From Symbiodinium natans (lineage: Eukaryota; Sar; Dinophyceae; Suessiales; Symbiodiniaceae), in the NCBI GenBank assembly GCA_905221605.1, contig CAJNDS010002809.1, forward strand, positions 72,001 through 136,000: DNA of 64,000 nt, read 5' to 3'. The stretch's first letter is position 1; every line of letters starts with the position of its first letter. Shown in pieces: positions 41,836 to 52,800 of the stretch. Made by a program: the position numbers and the translations under genes. A model generated the notes under the pieces. It did no database searches and was not told where the DNA came from. It saw only the letters and a program-made list of their open reading frames with translations.

Positions 41836-42414
41836 TTGGTGCCTCCTTGTGCACACCCCTCTAAACCCGAAAGTTTAGGGTTTAGGGGTCTATAGGGGTT
41901 GGGGTTCAGGGCCTAAACCCGAAACCCTACACCCCAAAGCCCAAAACCAGAACCGGCGTGAGGACTTTGTCTCCAAGGGCTGCGCAGACTGGCCCAACTA
42001 CGACCCAGATGTGTGGGACTCGTGGGAAATCGGACGGGGGGGGGGGGGGTGATCTAAGACAAACTTCCTCGTATCAGCAATGTAATTACTACAGTACTGT
42101 GAACACTTTAACCTAAACCCTACCCCCCCCCCCACCCGTTTTAAGAAAGGACCCGAAAGGGCTTCATAATTTTGGTAACTCCCTTCCTCGTTCAGGTTGT
42201 CCGGAAGTGCTACAAGGAACTGCGACACCGGCGCACGTACAATGTAGAGGACCTATAGGGCTTGGGGGAGTCACCGCTATTCGGGGCTATTAGGGCCAGG
42301 GTGTATAGGGTATAGGACTGAGGCTTGGGATTTCTAGGGTTAAGGCTTTAGGGCTATTTGCGGTTTAGGGCTTCTGGAGTATAGGACGGAGACTTTAGGA
42401 TTGATAGAGCAAAG

Positions 42415-42481
42415 GGTGGCGCTCGACGCCGAGGAACTTCTGCAGCCGCCGGTGTGTCAGAGATACTTCTCTTGCCCTTCC
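42415..42481 (+). CDS. Unassigned exon V1: ALDAEELLQPPVCQRYFSC
   Basis: After GCAAAG| the frame reads VALDAEELLQPPVCQRYFSC and then PS before a GTATAGGG donor. Good coding character. Possibly an early exon of the downstream SMP/C2 gene. The family is not recognised. Confidence 0.45.
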
Positions 42482-42721
42482 GTATAGGGTTTAGGGTTTG
42501 GGGTTTAGGGTTTAGGGTTTGGGGTTTAGGTACTGTAGTGTAGTGTTTCTTCGTAGAGAAAGCGAAAACCTGGTCCCTTAAGGGCCCTTTGGCGCTCCTG
42601 CTTCCCTACGCCCCACGCTCCACAAGGTGAGTGGTCCCCTTACGCCCACCCACCCACCCAAAGGGGCCACACATTCATCTTTTTAGGAGCCTGAGAAGTT
42701 AATCCATGATAAGACTCTATA

Positions 42722-42858
42722 GACCCTAAACTCTAGACCCTAACCCTAAACCCTAAACCCCAAACCCCAAACCCTAAACCCTAAACCCTAAACCCTAAAC
42801 CCTAAACCCTAAACCCTAAACCCTAAACCCTAAACCCTAAACCCTAAACCCTAAACCC
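42722..42858 (-). repeat. (CCCTAAA)n array, about 19 units
   Basis: A C-strand array that stops a few bases before exon V2. Confidence 0.95.
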
Positions 42859-42868
42859 TGCGAAAGAG

Positions 42869-42950
42869 GAGCACTTTGAGCTCATCCAAGCCTTGGTGAA
42901 GGCTCTGGCCAGTGCCGGGAACACCGCGGCGGGCCCCAGAATCCGAGCTT
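42869..42950 (+). CDS. Unassigned exon V2: EHFELIQALVKALASAG
   Basis: A helical-looking frame, EHFELIQALVKALASAGNTA, between a CCCTAAA array and a TTTAGGG array (GGCAG|GGTTTAGGG). The coding character is strong. The family is not recognised. Confidence 0.5.
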
Positions 42951-42966
42951 GACCTGGGTGGCTGGC

Positions 42967-43048
42967 AGGGTTTAGGGTTTAGGGTTTAGGGTTTAGGGTT
43001 TAGGGTTTAGGGTTTAGGGTTTAGGGTTTAGGGTTTAGGGTTTAGGGT
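42967..43048 (+). repeat. (TTTAGGG)n array, about 11 units
   Basis: A G-strand array after exon V2. With the 42722-42858 array it encloses the exon in complementary repeats. Confidence 0.95.
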
Positions 43049-43526
43049 TGCAGGGTTAGGGTTTGGAGTTTCGGGTTTAGGGTTTAGGGGTTCAGGGTTC
43101 AGAGCTAGGGTCTTTGGTTTAGGGTTTGGGGTGCTTTGCATTCCCAGGTTCATCTGGGATCTGGCTGGTAGAGGTAGGGGAAAAGCAGGATTGGACACTA
43201 GGTAGGCTGCCTCACGGTTTAGGGTTCAGGGTTCTGGGTTTAGAGTTTAGGGTTTCATGTTGGTTTCCGGCCGCAGCGTTTTAACTTCTTGCGCCCTGGG
43301 CGTGGGAGATCACCTACATGCGACCCATTGTGCGGTTTAACCCCTCAAGAAACATACAGCTAAACCCTAAACCCTAAACCCTAAACCCTAAACCCGAAAC
43401 CCCAAACCCTAAACCCTAAACCCTAAACCCCCCCAGCCCTCAACTTGAAGCCCTAGAAACCCTCAAGGCACCAGCTCCCAAAAGCCCAAAGCAAAGCTGG
43501 AAAAGCTAAAATCCCTACTGGTCGGG

Positions 43527-43620
43527 GGCCTTCATACTTAGAATAGGGTTTTGGGGGAGTTCTTATAGTACAACTTATAAAGGGACCATCAGGGAATACC
43601 ATTAGTAAGTATTCCGGCCA
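43527..43620. mobile_element. MITE-like element, family H, copy 2
   Basis: TTAGAATAGGGTTTTGGGGG...TTATAGTACAAC...AAAGGGACCATCAGGGAATACC...TATTCCGGCC, similar to 41745-41835. Confidence 0.5.
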
Positions 43621-43867
43621 TCTTCAGCAACCTGAGGTCCTGAGACCCGAAGCAACCTGCCAGCCCTGAAACACCTACCAGAGGGGCTTAGGGTTTAGGG
43701 TTTAGGGTTTAGGGTTTAGGGTTTAGGGTATACGGGTCGGAAAGAATTACGAAACTCTTCCTTTGCACAGAATCATACTAGAATATCCACCCGAAACCCT
43801 ATTCCATTCTCTAAGGCCCTCTATGAAAGCTCAAAGCCCCTTCACCCCACAAATCTTCCCTAAAACG

Positions 43868-44000
43868 CCCTAAACCCTAAACCCTAAACCCTAAACCCTA
43901 AACCCTAAACCCTAAACCCTAAACCCTAAACCCTAAACCCTAAACCCTAAACCCTAAACCCTAAACCAACCCTAAACCCTAAACCCTAAACCCTAAACCC
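43868..44000 (-). repeat. (CCCTAAA)n array, about 19 units
   Basis: A C-strand array with one imperfect unit near 43967. A short open island (MAVHFETIPEEARLR, about 44050-44093) follows and may be an exon. Confidence 0.95.
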
Positions 44001-44354
44001 AGCATCCAATTTATTTCACCTGATGTCTTCTTTCCGCTCGTGCCCTGGGATGGCGGTGCACTTTGAGACCATCCCGGAGGAGGCGCGTTTGAGGGTTTTG
44101 GGTTTAGGGTTTCGGATGCTTAGCATGTGTAGGGTTTGTAGGGGTTTGTTGCGGGACTGGAAAGGTTTGTGCCATGTGTGGATATGGGGTTTTGTTGTGC
44201 TTTACAGTTTTTACTATTGTTATTGTACTTTTTTCATGCTCTGCGTCTGTTAGGGCTGAAAATGCTGATAGCGGATACAAGGCTTTGTTCAGGTTTTTTT
44301 GGTGAGGAGCTTAAGAGGCTTGAGAACAGAGGGGTTCCAAGTCCTCTTTTGTTC

Positions 44355-44455
44355 TAGCGGTCCCTGCACATGGTCCCCTAGCTCCTCAAAGGGGTTCTGT
44401 AGGGTATACGCGGGATATATAAAGGGGTCCCTTTGCAAGGCATGTCACTACCCCT
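44355..44455. mobile_element. MITE-like element, family E, diverged copy
   Basis: CACATGGTCCCCTAGCTCC, AAAGGGGTTCTGTAGGGTATA and TATATAAAGGGGTCCCTTTGC recall the right part of 3990-4226. Confidence 0.45.
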
Positions 44456-44456
44456 A

Positions 44457-44527
44457 AACCCTAAACCCTAAACCCTAAACCCTAAACCCTAAACCCTAAA
44501 CCCTAAACCCTAAACCCTAAACCCTAG
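44457..44527 (-). repeat. (CCCTAAA)n array, about 10 units
   Basis: A C-strand array ahead of island V4. Confidence 0.95.
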
Positions 44528-44586
44528 ACCCCAAAGATTTCTTTTTGTGGTTCATCCGAGTTCATCCCCAGGTTTTTGGCTAAACC

Positions 44587-44709
44587 CCCCCACCACCCCC
44601 GCTCTTGGTCCGGGCCAGGCGGAGTCATGGACCGAGTCCTGGCGTCGATGGCTTTGCACCGCCTGCCAGGGATGCCTCCCACTAGGCAGGTTGGGAAGTT
44701 GCTCCTGCG
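44587..44709 (+). CDS. Unassigned exon V4: MDRVLASMALHRLPG
   Basis: The frame reads VMDRVLASMALHRLPGMPPT and then RQVGKLLLR. G-type TCTAGGG repeats start right after it. A helical protein segment. The family is not recognised. Confidence 0.45.
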
Positions 44710-44710
44710 G

Positions 44711-44780
44711 TTTGGGGTCTAGGGTCTAGGGTCTAGGGTCTAGGGTCTAGGGTCTAGGGTCTAGGGTTTAGGGTCTAGGG
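44711..44780 (+). repeat. (TCTAGGG)n array, about 8 units
   Basis: A homogeneous GGGTCTA variant block, again a local expansion of one altered unit. Confidence 0.9.
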
Positions 44781-44813
44781 TTGAGGGTTGAGGGTTTGCT
44801 GTGATGTGGCGCA

Positions 44814-44890
44814 GAAGCTGTGAAGGTTGGGATGCAGACTCGCCTCGAAAGCTTCGTGAAAATGCGAAGGGCGGGCTGCAGCGGGCTCGT
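44814..44890 (+). CDS. Unassigned exon V5
   Basis: After GGCGCAG| two frames are open: one has CEGWDADSPRKLRENAKGG, the other VGMQTRLESFVKMRRAG. Both look protein-like, so I do not choose. It is probably an exon of the gene that starts upstream of the SMP exons. Confidence 0.35.
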
Positions 44891-45059
44891 AAGCTGGTCC
44901 CGGTACCAGCCCTACACCTACTGCCCCTTTATGGCCCTAACGCCCCTCAAAGCCCCAAGATTCCAACGTCCCAAATCATCCTGAATCCTAAACCTTCATC
45001 CTAAACGCTGAATCCTCAACCCTAAATCCTAAACCCCAAAGCCCCGAACCTCCTAGCAC

Positions 45060-45165
45060 TCCGAGACCTGGAGGCCTGGTCCAGGGCTGCTTGGGCCTGG
45101 GCGCCCGCACGCAGCGGCTGTCAGTGGGCCTCTTGCAGCAGGTCTCCCACATGGGCGAGGCGAGT
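45060..45165 (+). CDS. Unassigned exon V6: RTQRLSVGLLQQVSHMGE
   Basis: An open island with the frame GCLGLGARTQRLSVGLLQQV and then SHMGEAS. G-type repeats follow. The family is not recognised. Confidence 0.35.
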
Positions 45166-46087
45166 AAGGTTTGGGGTTGAGGGTTTAGGACCTCGGGATG
45201 AGGGCTTAGGGCCTGGGGCTTGGGGCTTAGGGCTGAGGGCTGAGCTTAGCGCTACGTATGGGGAGGCGAGGAGGTTTGAGGCTGGAGGGGTTTAGGTGTG
45301 GTGTCCGGCTTGCAGAGGGTCTTTGAGGAGCCTTTAGAGAGCCTCTGACGGTGAGGCGTTTGGGAGCTTCGGGTTTGGGAGTTGGGCCTCGGCACAATAC
45401 TAGCACGAACCGACAATGTACGTGAGCAAAGGCAAACATTCAACAAGTAAAGTTACAGGTCCTAAAAACCCGTAACAGGGCCTTGGCAGTTTGGGGCTCT
45501 AGAAGTTTGGGTTTTTAGGGTTTAGGGTTTTAGGTTGTGGTGCTATTCTGTTTGCTTTTCGGGCTTTAGGGATTCGGCTTCTGTGGGTCATGGGCATAAA
45601 GGGCTTCAGGGGTGTAGAGGTGGAGAACTATGAATGCTGTGGAGGTTCGCAGACCGCGCTGAGTAGGACCGTCTGGTTCAGAAGCATGTAATGATAATGT
45701 AGGGTTTGAACCCTCAAGCCTCCAGCCCTAAAACCCTAACGCGGGGACCCCAAAAACCCTAACGCCATAAACCCTTCACCCTCAACCCCAAAACCCTACA
45801 ACCTAAACCCCACGGGTTTACCCTAAACCGTTTACCCTCAATCCTGAAGCCCTAAACCTTATGGCTTTACCATAAACCCTCAACCCCAACACCCCAAAAA
45901 CCCTATGGGTTTACCCTAAACCCGAAAACCCTAAAGCCCAAGAAACCCTAAACCCTAAACCCTAAACACCAACCCCTTAAAACCCAAAACCCCTCAAAGC
46001 CCTTAACCCTAAACTTCCCGAAACCCCAACCCCTGAAACCTAAACCCCAAAACCCCAAACCCAAGGCCCGAAATCCCTTTGACATCC

Positions 46088-46227
46088 TAAACCCTAAACC
46101 CTAAACCCTAAACCCTAAACCCTAAACCCTAAACCCTAAACCCTAAACCCTAAACCCTAAACCCTAAACCCTAAACCCTAAACCCTAAACCCTAAACCCT
46201 AAACCCTAAACCCTAAACCCTAAACCC
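46088..46227 (-). repeat. (CCCTAAA)n array, about 20 units
   Basis: A perfect C-strand array. It ends at an island (46228-46305, frame DLQEAPDAAPQAETNRG) that is followed by an octamer array, so the island may be an exon (V7). Confidence 0.95.
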
Positions 46228-46316
46228 TCGCGATCTCCAGGAGGCACCGGACGCGGCACCCCAGGCGGAGACAAACCGTGGAGTGGAAATGAGCCCTCAA
46301 ACGGGCTTCGGGGGTT

Positions 46317-46455
46317 AGGGGTTTAGGGGTTTAGGGGTTTAGGGGTTTAGGGGTTTAGGGGTTTAGGGGTTTAGGGGTTTAGGGGTTTAGGGGTTTAGGG
46401 GTTTAGGGGTTTAGGGGTTTAGGGGTTTAGGGGTTTGGGGGTTTGGGGGTTTGGG
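46317..46455 (+). repeat. Octamer array (TTTAGGGG)n, about 16 units
   Basis: A homogeneous 8-bp variant with one extra G per unit, passing into TTTGGGGG at the right. It is an eight-base unit inside a genome of heptamers. Confidence 0.95.
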
Positions 46456-47177
46456 GGTTAGGGATGTTTAGGGATGTTTAGGGGTTTAGGGTTAGGGTTC
46501 AGATACCTTAATAAATAGGGATGAGGGGTTAGGGTTTCCTGTGTATATTTAGGCCCCCATGAACCCTAAGCTCGGTATCATCTACCCTGAGCTACGAAGG
46601 CATACGGACCGTAGCAGGCCCTTTCAGGGGGATATTTGAAGGTTCAGGGTTTAGAGTTTAGGGTTTTAGGGTTTTGGGGTTTAGGGTTTAGGGTTTAGGG
46701 TTCCTCAACAAACGAAGTGGCTCGCGGTTCAGTTGTGCGACACGTGACGCACGCTCCGTTTGTTCTTTATGGTTACACGTCGGCCTTTTTAGGGGATGCG
46801 TGAGGGGGCATTGCCTGTGCACTGTGATTTGTTGAAAAACCACCGGATGATTGAACATTTAGGGTTTAGGGTTTGGGGTTTAGGGTTTAGGGTTCTCCGA
46901 ATCATGGCCACTTATCGGGTACCCTATGAATGTCCGGGGCCGCCTTGTCTTAGCGACCCCCAAGCGGAGCCCTGAGTCAGAGACGTGACCACATGATATC
47001 TGCCTACGCCTCTGGAGTACAAAGAGTACAGACCGCACAGAGATCCCGGCTTGGCTATGAGTACACTCTACACTTTGCACTTTTTGGGCTTAGGGTTCAG
47101 GGTTTGGGGTTTAGGGTTTAAGCACCGAAAGGGCTAAAGGATAACTACCCAGCCCCTAAGATAAGGACGTTCCTTTA

Positions 47178-47262
47178 TGGGGGTTTACGAAAATGCACGA
47201 CCCTAATATAAACCCCCAAAGAGTAGGCCCCCCAATAAGGTACACCTAATTTTGGAAACAGG
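47178..47262. mobile_element. MITE-like element, family D, diverged copy
   Basis: GGGTTTACGAAAATGCACGACCC, TATAAACCCCCAAAGAGTAGG and AATAAGGTACACCTAATTTTGG match 2604-2706. Confidence 0.5.
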
Positions 47263-47574
47263 GTGGATCCCCCCTGGGTAACCCAACGTTGCCCAGTCTA
47301 GGGTTTAGGGTTTCGGGTTTAGGGCTTAGGGTTCAGGGTTTAGGGTTTAGGGCTTAGTGTCAGAAGAACTGAAGGAGTACTTTCTTTTTCTTTATTTTTA
47401 TTATTTTTTTTTTTTTGGGGGGGGGGTTTCGGAACTGAGCAACTAAGAATTGCTTTATCCTACAGCTCTTCGTTCGCGAATTGGCGATCCGCGGAGTGCG
47501 TTTTTAGGTTTAGGGTTTTAGGGTTTAGGGCCTAGGGTTTAGAGTTTAGGGTCTCTGAACCCAGGGTTCCTTAA

Positions 47575-47662
47575 GCTCAGTCCTTCTTTTCAATGGCGGC
47601 AACGAAAGGCCTCCCGATTTGGTTGGCTGGGGCCCCGGCATCTCGGCTGAAGGTGCAGTTTA
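47575..47662 (+). CDS. Unassigned exon: MAATKGLPIWLAGAPAS
   Basis: An ATG-led open frame, MAATKGLPIWLAGAPASRLK, in a unique island between G-type repeats, about 460 bases before the SMP exon. It could hold the start of that gene, but the amino-terminal membrane hairpin expected of extended synaptotagmins is not evident. Confidence 0.3.
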
Positions 47663-47814
47663 GGGTTTTGGGTTTAGGGTTTAGGGTTCAGGGTTTAGGC
47701 CCTTCGCGGCGCAAGCCCTCAAGCTTACTATAGGGGCTAAAATTGGTTTTTTCTTCTTTCTTTATATTATACAAATATATATATATATATATATATGTTT
47801 TTTTTTTTTTGGGG

Positions 47815-47875
47815 GGGGGTATTCTAGTATAAGTATAAGGGGCCACAAGGGAATATTAGTAATTAGTCCGACCCC
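47815..47875. mobile_element. MITE-like element, family H, fragment
   Basis: GGGGTATTCTAGTATAAGTATAAGGGGCCAC...GGGAATATTAGTAATTAGTCCGACCCC. It is preceded by an (AT)n and poly-T/poly-G junction at 47764-47813. Confidence 0.4.
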
Positions 47876-48124
47876 TATGTTAAGCCCCCAAATGCCTACA
47901 CAGCCCAAGAGCTTCTGTCGCTAAAGTCTATAACTTTAAAGCTTGTACGCAGCCGCCCCCCTACACGCTAAACCCTAAAGCCTAAACCCTAAAACCCTAA
48001 ACCCTAAACCCTAAACCCTAAACCCCAGAGTATAACTCTGTCGCAGCTAAGCCCTTCCCACAACCCTTAGCCCTAAAGCTCAGGTTAGGGTCTAGGGTTT
48101 CGTGTTTCGGGCTTAGGGTTGCAG

Positions 48125-48262
48125 ATGAGGCATGAGTTCATCAACGACCTCCTTGCGGCGCAGTGGCCATACATCTCGGATTGGTTCGACGAGACCATGC
48201 GGACGAGTTGCGAGCCAGCGTTGCAGTCCGTGATGCCGACGGGCAGCTCGTCTGACAGGGTT
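48125..48262 (+). CDS. SMP exon 1: FINDLLAAQWPYISDWFDE
   Basis: After GGTTGCAG| the frame reads MRHEFINDLLAAQWPYISDW and then FDETMRTSCEPALQSVMPTG. The SMP domain opens with (E/W)(W/F)(L/I)N..L...WP.(I/L)........(V/C)EP.L, which this matches closely. The donor lies at CAGTCC|GTGATG or at the GGTTTAGGG junction. Confidence 0.8.
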
Positions 48263-49776
48263 TAGGGTTAGGGTTTGGGGTTTAGGGTTTAGGGTTTGGG
48301 GGTGTGTACGGTTTGGAGTTTAGGGATTATATAGGCTTTTAGTGTTTCTAAGGGGGAGGTGTAAGGTCTAGGGGTTACATAGGGTTGAGGGGTCTCTGTT
48401 GCTCTCTTAATTAGACTCCCCACTCCTCGTATGGAAACAAGGAAAGACTTCTCTCTTCGTGTCGCCATTGAATAAGGGTTTAGGGTTTAGGGTTTAGGGT
48501 TTAGGGTTTAGGGTTTAGGGTTTAGGGTTTAGGGTTCAGGGTTTAGGGTTTAGAGAATAAGGCCCAGAAAGCCGCATTCAGAAAACCGCACCTGTCAATG
48601 CGGACAAAATCAAAGGTGCTTGCTTTTGAACTTGGAAAGAGAGCCCGGAGCGCAAAACCCACAGTGTTTGATTGTTTGTGCTAATTTTATAGAGAATGTG
48701 ATAGAAAGTGGGTTGGGGTGCCTCTAACTTTAACCGTGGCCCAGAAAGCCCGTTCAGGCGCCGCGCCTGCCAATGCGAAAAAGAATCAAAGGTGCTTGCT
48801 TTTCCACTTGGAAAGAGAGCCCGGAGCACGAAACCTACAGATGTTGTTTTTTGAGCTAATTTTGATAGGCAGTTTGATAGAAAGTGGTTGGGGTGCCTCG
48901 AACCGTGCAATAGGGAAACAAACAGAGTATCTGTCTTTGTCTCCTTTGAATAAGGCCCGGAAAGCCCGTTCAGAAAACCGCGCCTGCTACTTCGAAAAAA
49001 ATCAAAGGTGCTTGTTTTTCCACCTGGAAAGAGAGCCCGGAGGACAAAAACCACAGTTTTGATTTTTGGGGCGAATTTGCAGCCTGACACGAAAGGAAAA
49101 TACTACGAACGTTACTCCAACAAGTCAGTGCCCACTCATTTTCTTAGCCAGACAGCCGCTTCAAATCCCGACTCCTAGAAAATCCAGACCTCTGACATTC
49201 TGAAACAATGTGTTCAGAAACACAGCCTGGACTGTAGTCATACATCATCATTCATTGCCACACGTAGTCAGGCATGGTCAGACATAATGATGCATAGTCG
49301 CACACAGCTAGACATAGTCATGCATAACCATACATAGTCAGACATGCACACATGCATGCATTCAGGCATATATACATGCAGGTACACATGCATACGTACA
49401 TACAGACATACATACATATACACATACACATACACACATACACACATACATACACACATACACACATACATACATACATACATACATACATACATACACA
49501 CATACACACATACACGCATAACAGATACACACATACACACATACACACATACACGCATAAACACATACACACATACACACATACACATATGCATATACAT
49601 ATGCATTTACATTATACATATACATACGCATACATATATATCTATATATACATGTGCACACACAATACATACACATACGCATGTACATATACATGCATAT
49701 ATATATATATGTGTGTTTTGTATGTATTTTCACACACATATACGCCTACACATGCACACATACACATACACACATG

Positions 49777-49811
<35 letters not shown>

Positions 49812-49838
49812 CTTTACTTTTACATATACATGTACATG

Positions 49839-49873
<35 letters not shown>

Positions 49874-52800
49874 GTTCCTTTACATTTTCATATACCTCTA
49901 CATATGCATATACATATACATATACAGAAACATATACATACTCACATGCAGCCATACAGCTTGATGACATCCGGAGCTTGCAGTTCTTGGTTGGTCGCCA
50001 TGAAAAAGTGCAAGGCAAGTACGACTGCCTGGTCGAATTTGGTTCGACCGCTGGAGGGACTTGTGCCTACCATGTTGACCTTTTCGACGCGCCAGTTGTG
50101 GCCACCATTGAGTACTCGACTCAGAGCCTGGCGTTGTTTGACAACCGTGACTGGTTGGCAAATTTTGGGAATCGAGTCGTTGCGCAGCTGTGAGTTCTAG
50201 TCCAGCATTTTCTGGAGCTTACGTTGCCGAGCTGAATGATGATAATCAATACAATCAGTAGCATTAGTCACTAATTCATTCAACTGTTAAGTTTCCAATA
50301 AATATATATTATTATACAAATATAAACGGCGAAGATTTAAATTGTGAGAAGAGGCCACGCAATGGTTCATACCCAACAGCCATTTTCTTAAACCCTTGAC
50401 AATTGATATGAGAACTACCTTGGTATAACTCAAAACTTAAATTATCAATGAGGATATCTTCGGGACGAAAAGTTTTTAATTATATATATATATAAATAGC
50501 AGAGATATTTTTAAATATACTTTGCACTTATATTTAATCAAATAGTTCAAAATTATATGAATTGTCATTACTAGTGTTCTTCTTCTTTTTACCGTTCACC
50601 GCCACTGCTTCATCTACTTCATTATTCTCAACGAACCTTCTTATCTCTTCGTAAGCATTTTGTTTAAATGTTATTTCTTTTTTCAGTTTCTCCATTTGTT
50701 CGTACGTAGTTGCTTTCTCATGATTTATAATTTAGAGTATTTAATCAAACTGTGGTAGAAACTCTTCTTCGGTTACAGGTAGATTTCCTACATTGCCTAT
50801 ATCTTCATAAGAGTGATTTTGTAGAGGGTCTAATGTTGGTTTATTCAATGTTATACTCCCTTTATCAAGCATACTAACAGGGTCTCCTGCTGTTTGTGTT
50901 CTTCAATTTGTCCCCGTGTCTTCTGGTCGTTGTCCTGATACAAAAGGAGAGCCAAAACTACGACGTCTGAATACGTTCCCATAATCATTGATTGTTTTTT
51001 GTCCCACTGCTGAACCTGGACCTAAGCTATGACTGAAAATATCAGTAATTCCAGTCAGTGTTTTTTAACATCTATTTCAGCAAAACCGTCTCGAATGAAC
51101 ATATCAACATCTTTACAATGCTCAGTCTGTTGCGTCTTATATTCGGGTAGTTTTAAATCATCATAAACATCTCTACCGCTTTTAGTCCGAGCAATGTATA
51201 AAATAGAGCCTTTTTGATATATCCCGTCAGGAAAGCCATACGCTAGTTTAAGTCCTTGCGTGTCCATTAAAAATGTCTCTGTCCCGGCTGATTCGTCTCT
51301 AACTTCATCATGTAGTCTGCTTCTTGTGTTAGATGCTGTGTATAAGACCACTTCATGTCTTCTTTGATGTTTATGCATTATAAAATAGTTTATACGTGTA
51401 TTAATGTTAAAGTTCAAGAATGTGTATATTTATAGTTTTTATAGAGTGAATAACAGAGATTCGCAAGCCGCGCAAAACCAAATCCACAAACGGATTCTGT
51501 TTGTAGAGTTGTTTCGGGTTTCGTCGCCGGGGTTTAAGTGAAGGTTTCAACGCCGCGCAAGACCAAAGCGCCGCCGGTCTTCACGCGAGGGATGCCCACA
51601 AACAGACATGTCGGGGTGTTGGGTTGTTGTCTAAACCGTAAACCCAAAACCCTCACCCCCCGAAAACCCTAAAACCCTAAACCGAGGAGGTCAAGAGTCC
51701 TTGGAGACGATAAGGTGGAGTTTCCGCAGGTGTAAGAATGCAAGAGGGTATAGGGTTTAGGGTTTAGGGTTTAGGATTCCGGTTTATACGGTGGACATGG
51801 AGCTCTTGACGCCCTTCTTGACAGGCATCACCATCTGCTTCGGTGCCCCTTGTCTGCACTATCTAGGACCAAGAGTAGGCCCCTATTCCCTTTTCCAGGG
51901 ATTACCAGGTTCGCTTCTAAGCCCCTTTAAACCAAAAAGGGTGCACTTCTTCTTCCTCGGTTGCTTTTGGGTAATATTCCTCTTTTTTGAGGGTCGGGTC
52001 GATCTTGCATCCATTCCTTGGGACCAAATGAACCCTAAAAGGTTTTATGGGTTTATGGTCTGCATACCAGAATGGGGATTATCGTCGTAGCAGGGTAAAG
52101 GATCCCAATTTTGGGGTTCATTTCGTCCCCAAGGGTTCTGCGGGCGAATCCGCAAAACCCGAAACAAACCAAAGCCCCAAACCCCGAAACCCTAAACCTT
52201 AAACTCTAAACCCTAAACCCTAAACCCTAAGCCCTAAACGTTTAGTTCAATCAGTTCAGCAGAGGAGAAGTGCACCCTGGGTACGAAGCCTGCAGAGCTT
52301 CAGAGCATCCAGGCCAGCAAGTTCTGCGAGGCCCGAAGTTGGGTAGGGTTTAGGGTTTAGGGTTTAGGATTTAGGTTTCGGGTTTTGGGTTTTGGGTGTA
52401 GGCATAATATGTTATACAAGTGTCTCAACAGATTGTGAGCAGGACCCAGTGGAGGAGTCTACAACCATCCGCCTGGATGCGCAGCTGAACTACGTCGGCG
52501 ACTGCCACGTCGACATCTCTTGTACTGTTGGTAGTTTAGTGGCTCGGTTCTGCAGACCAAGTTTAGGATTTAGGGTTTAGGGTTTAGGGTTTAGCCTTTT
52601 TGAGACTTGCTTTGCTTGATGGCCATGAGGCCTCCCAGCTGTGCAGCGTTTAGGGTTTATTGTAGGGTTCAGGGTTTAAGGGTTTAAGGGTTTAAGGCTT
52701 TTCTAGGCGTTTTGGGCAGGCTTTAGGGTTGTGGTTGTTTTTTTTCTACCAGGTGCTCACACAACTGCAAGTCACGGGCGAGATCGTGATTGAGCTGGTG

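Larger units (their letters stand above)
50200..51450. other. AT-rich island, probable foreign insertion
   Basis: About 1.25 kb that is far more AT-rich than the rest, without telomere repeats or MITEs. Codon choice in its minus-strand frames is AT-biased. It holds at least three minus-strand coding remnants (51417-50760 region, 50695-50534, about 50480-50310). Edges are near 50200 and 51450, where GC-rich sequence resumes. A viral or organism-to-organism transfer origin is an inference from composition and compact gene order. Confidence 0.65.

Noticed and set aside
48578-49090. 170-codon minus-strand frame
   Set aside because: It merely reads through the three-unit tandem repeat. It has no start context, splice context or known motif.
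49268-50018. Several Tyr/Cys/Val/His/Thr-rich frames on both strands
   Set aside because: They are artefacts of the ACAT/ACACAT microsatellite. Only the stretch from 49957 on the plus strand has normal composition.
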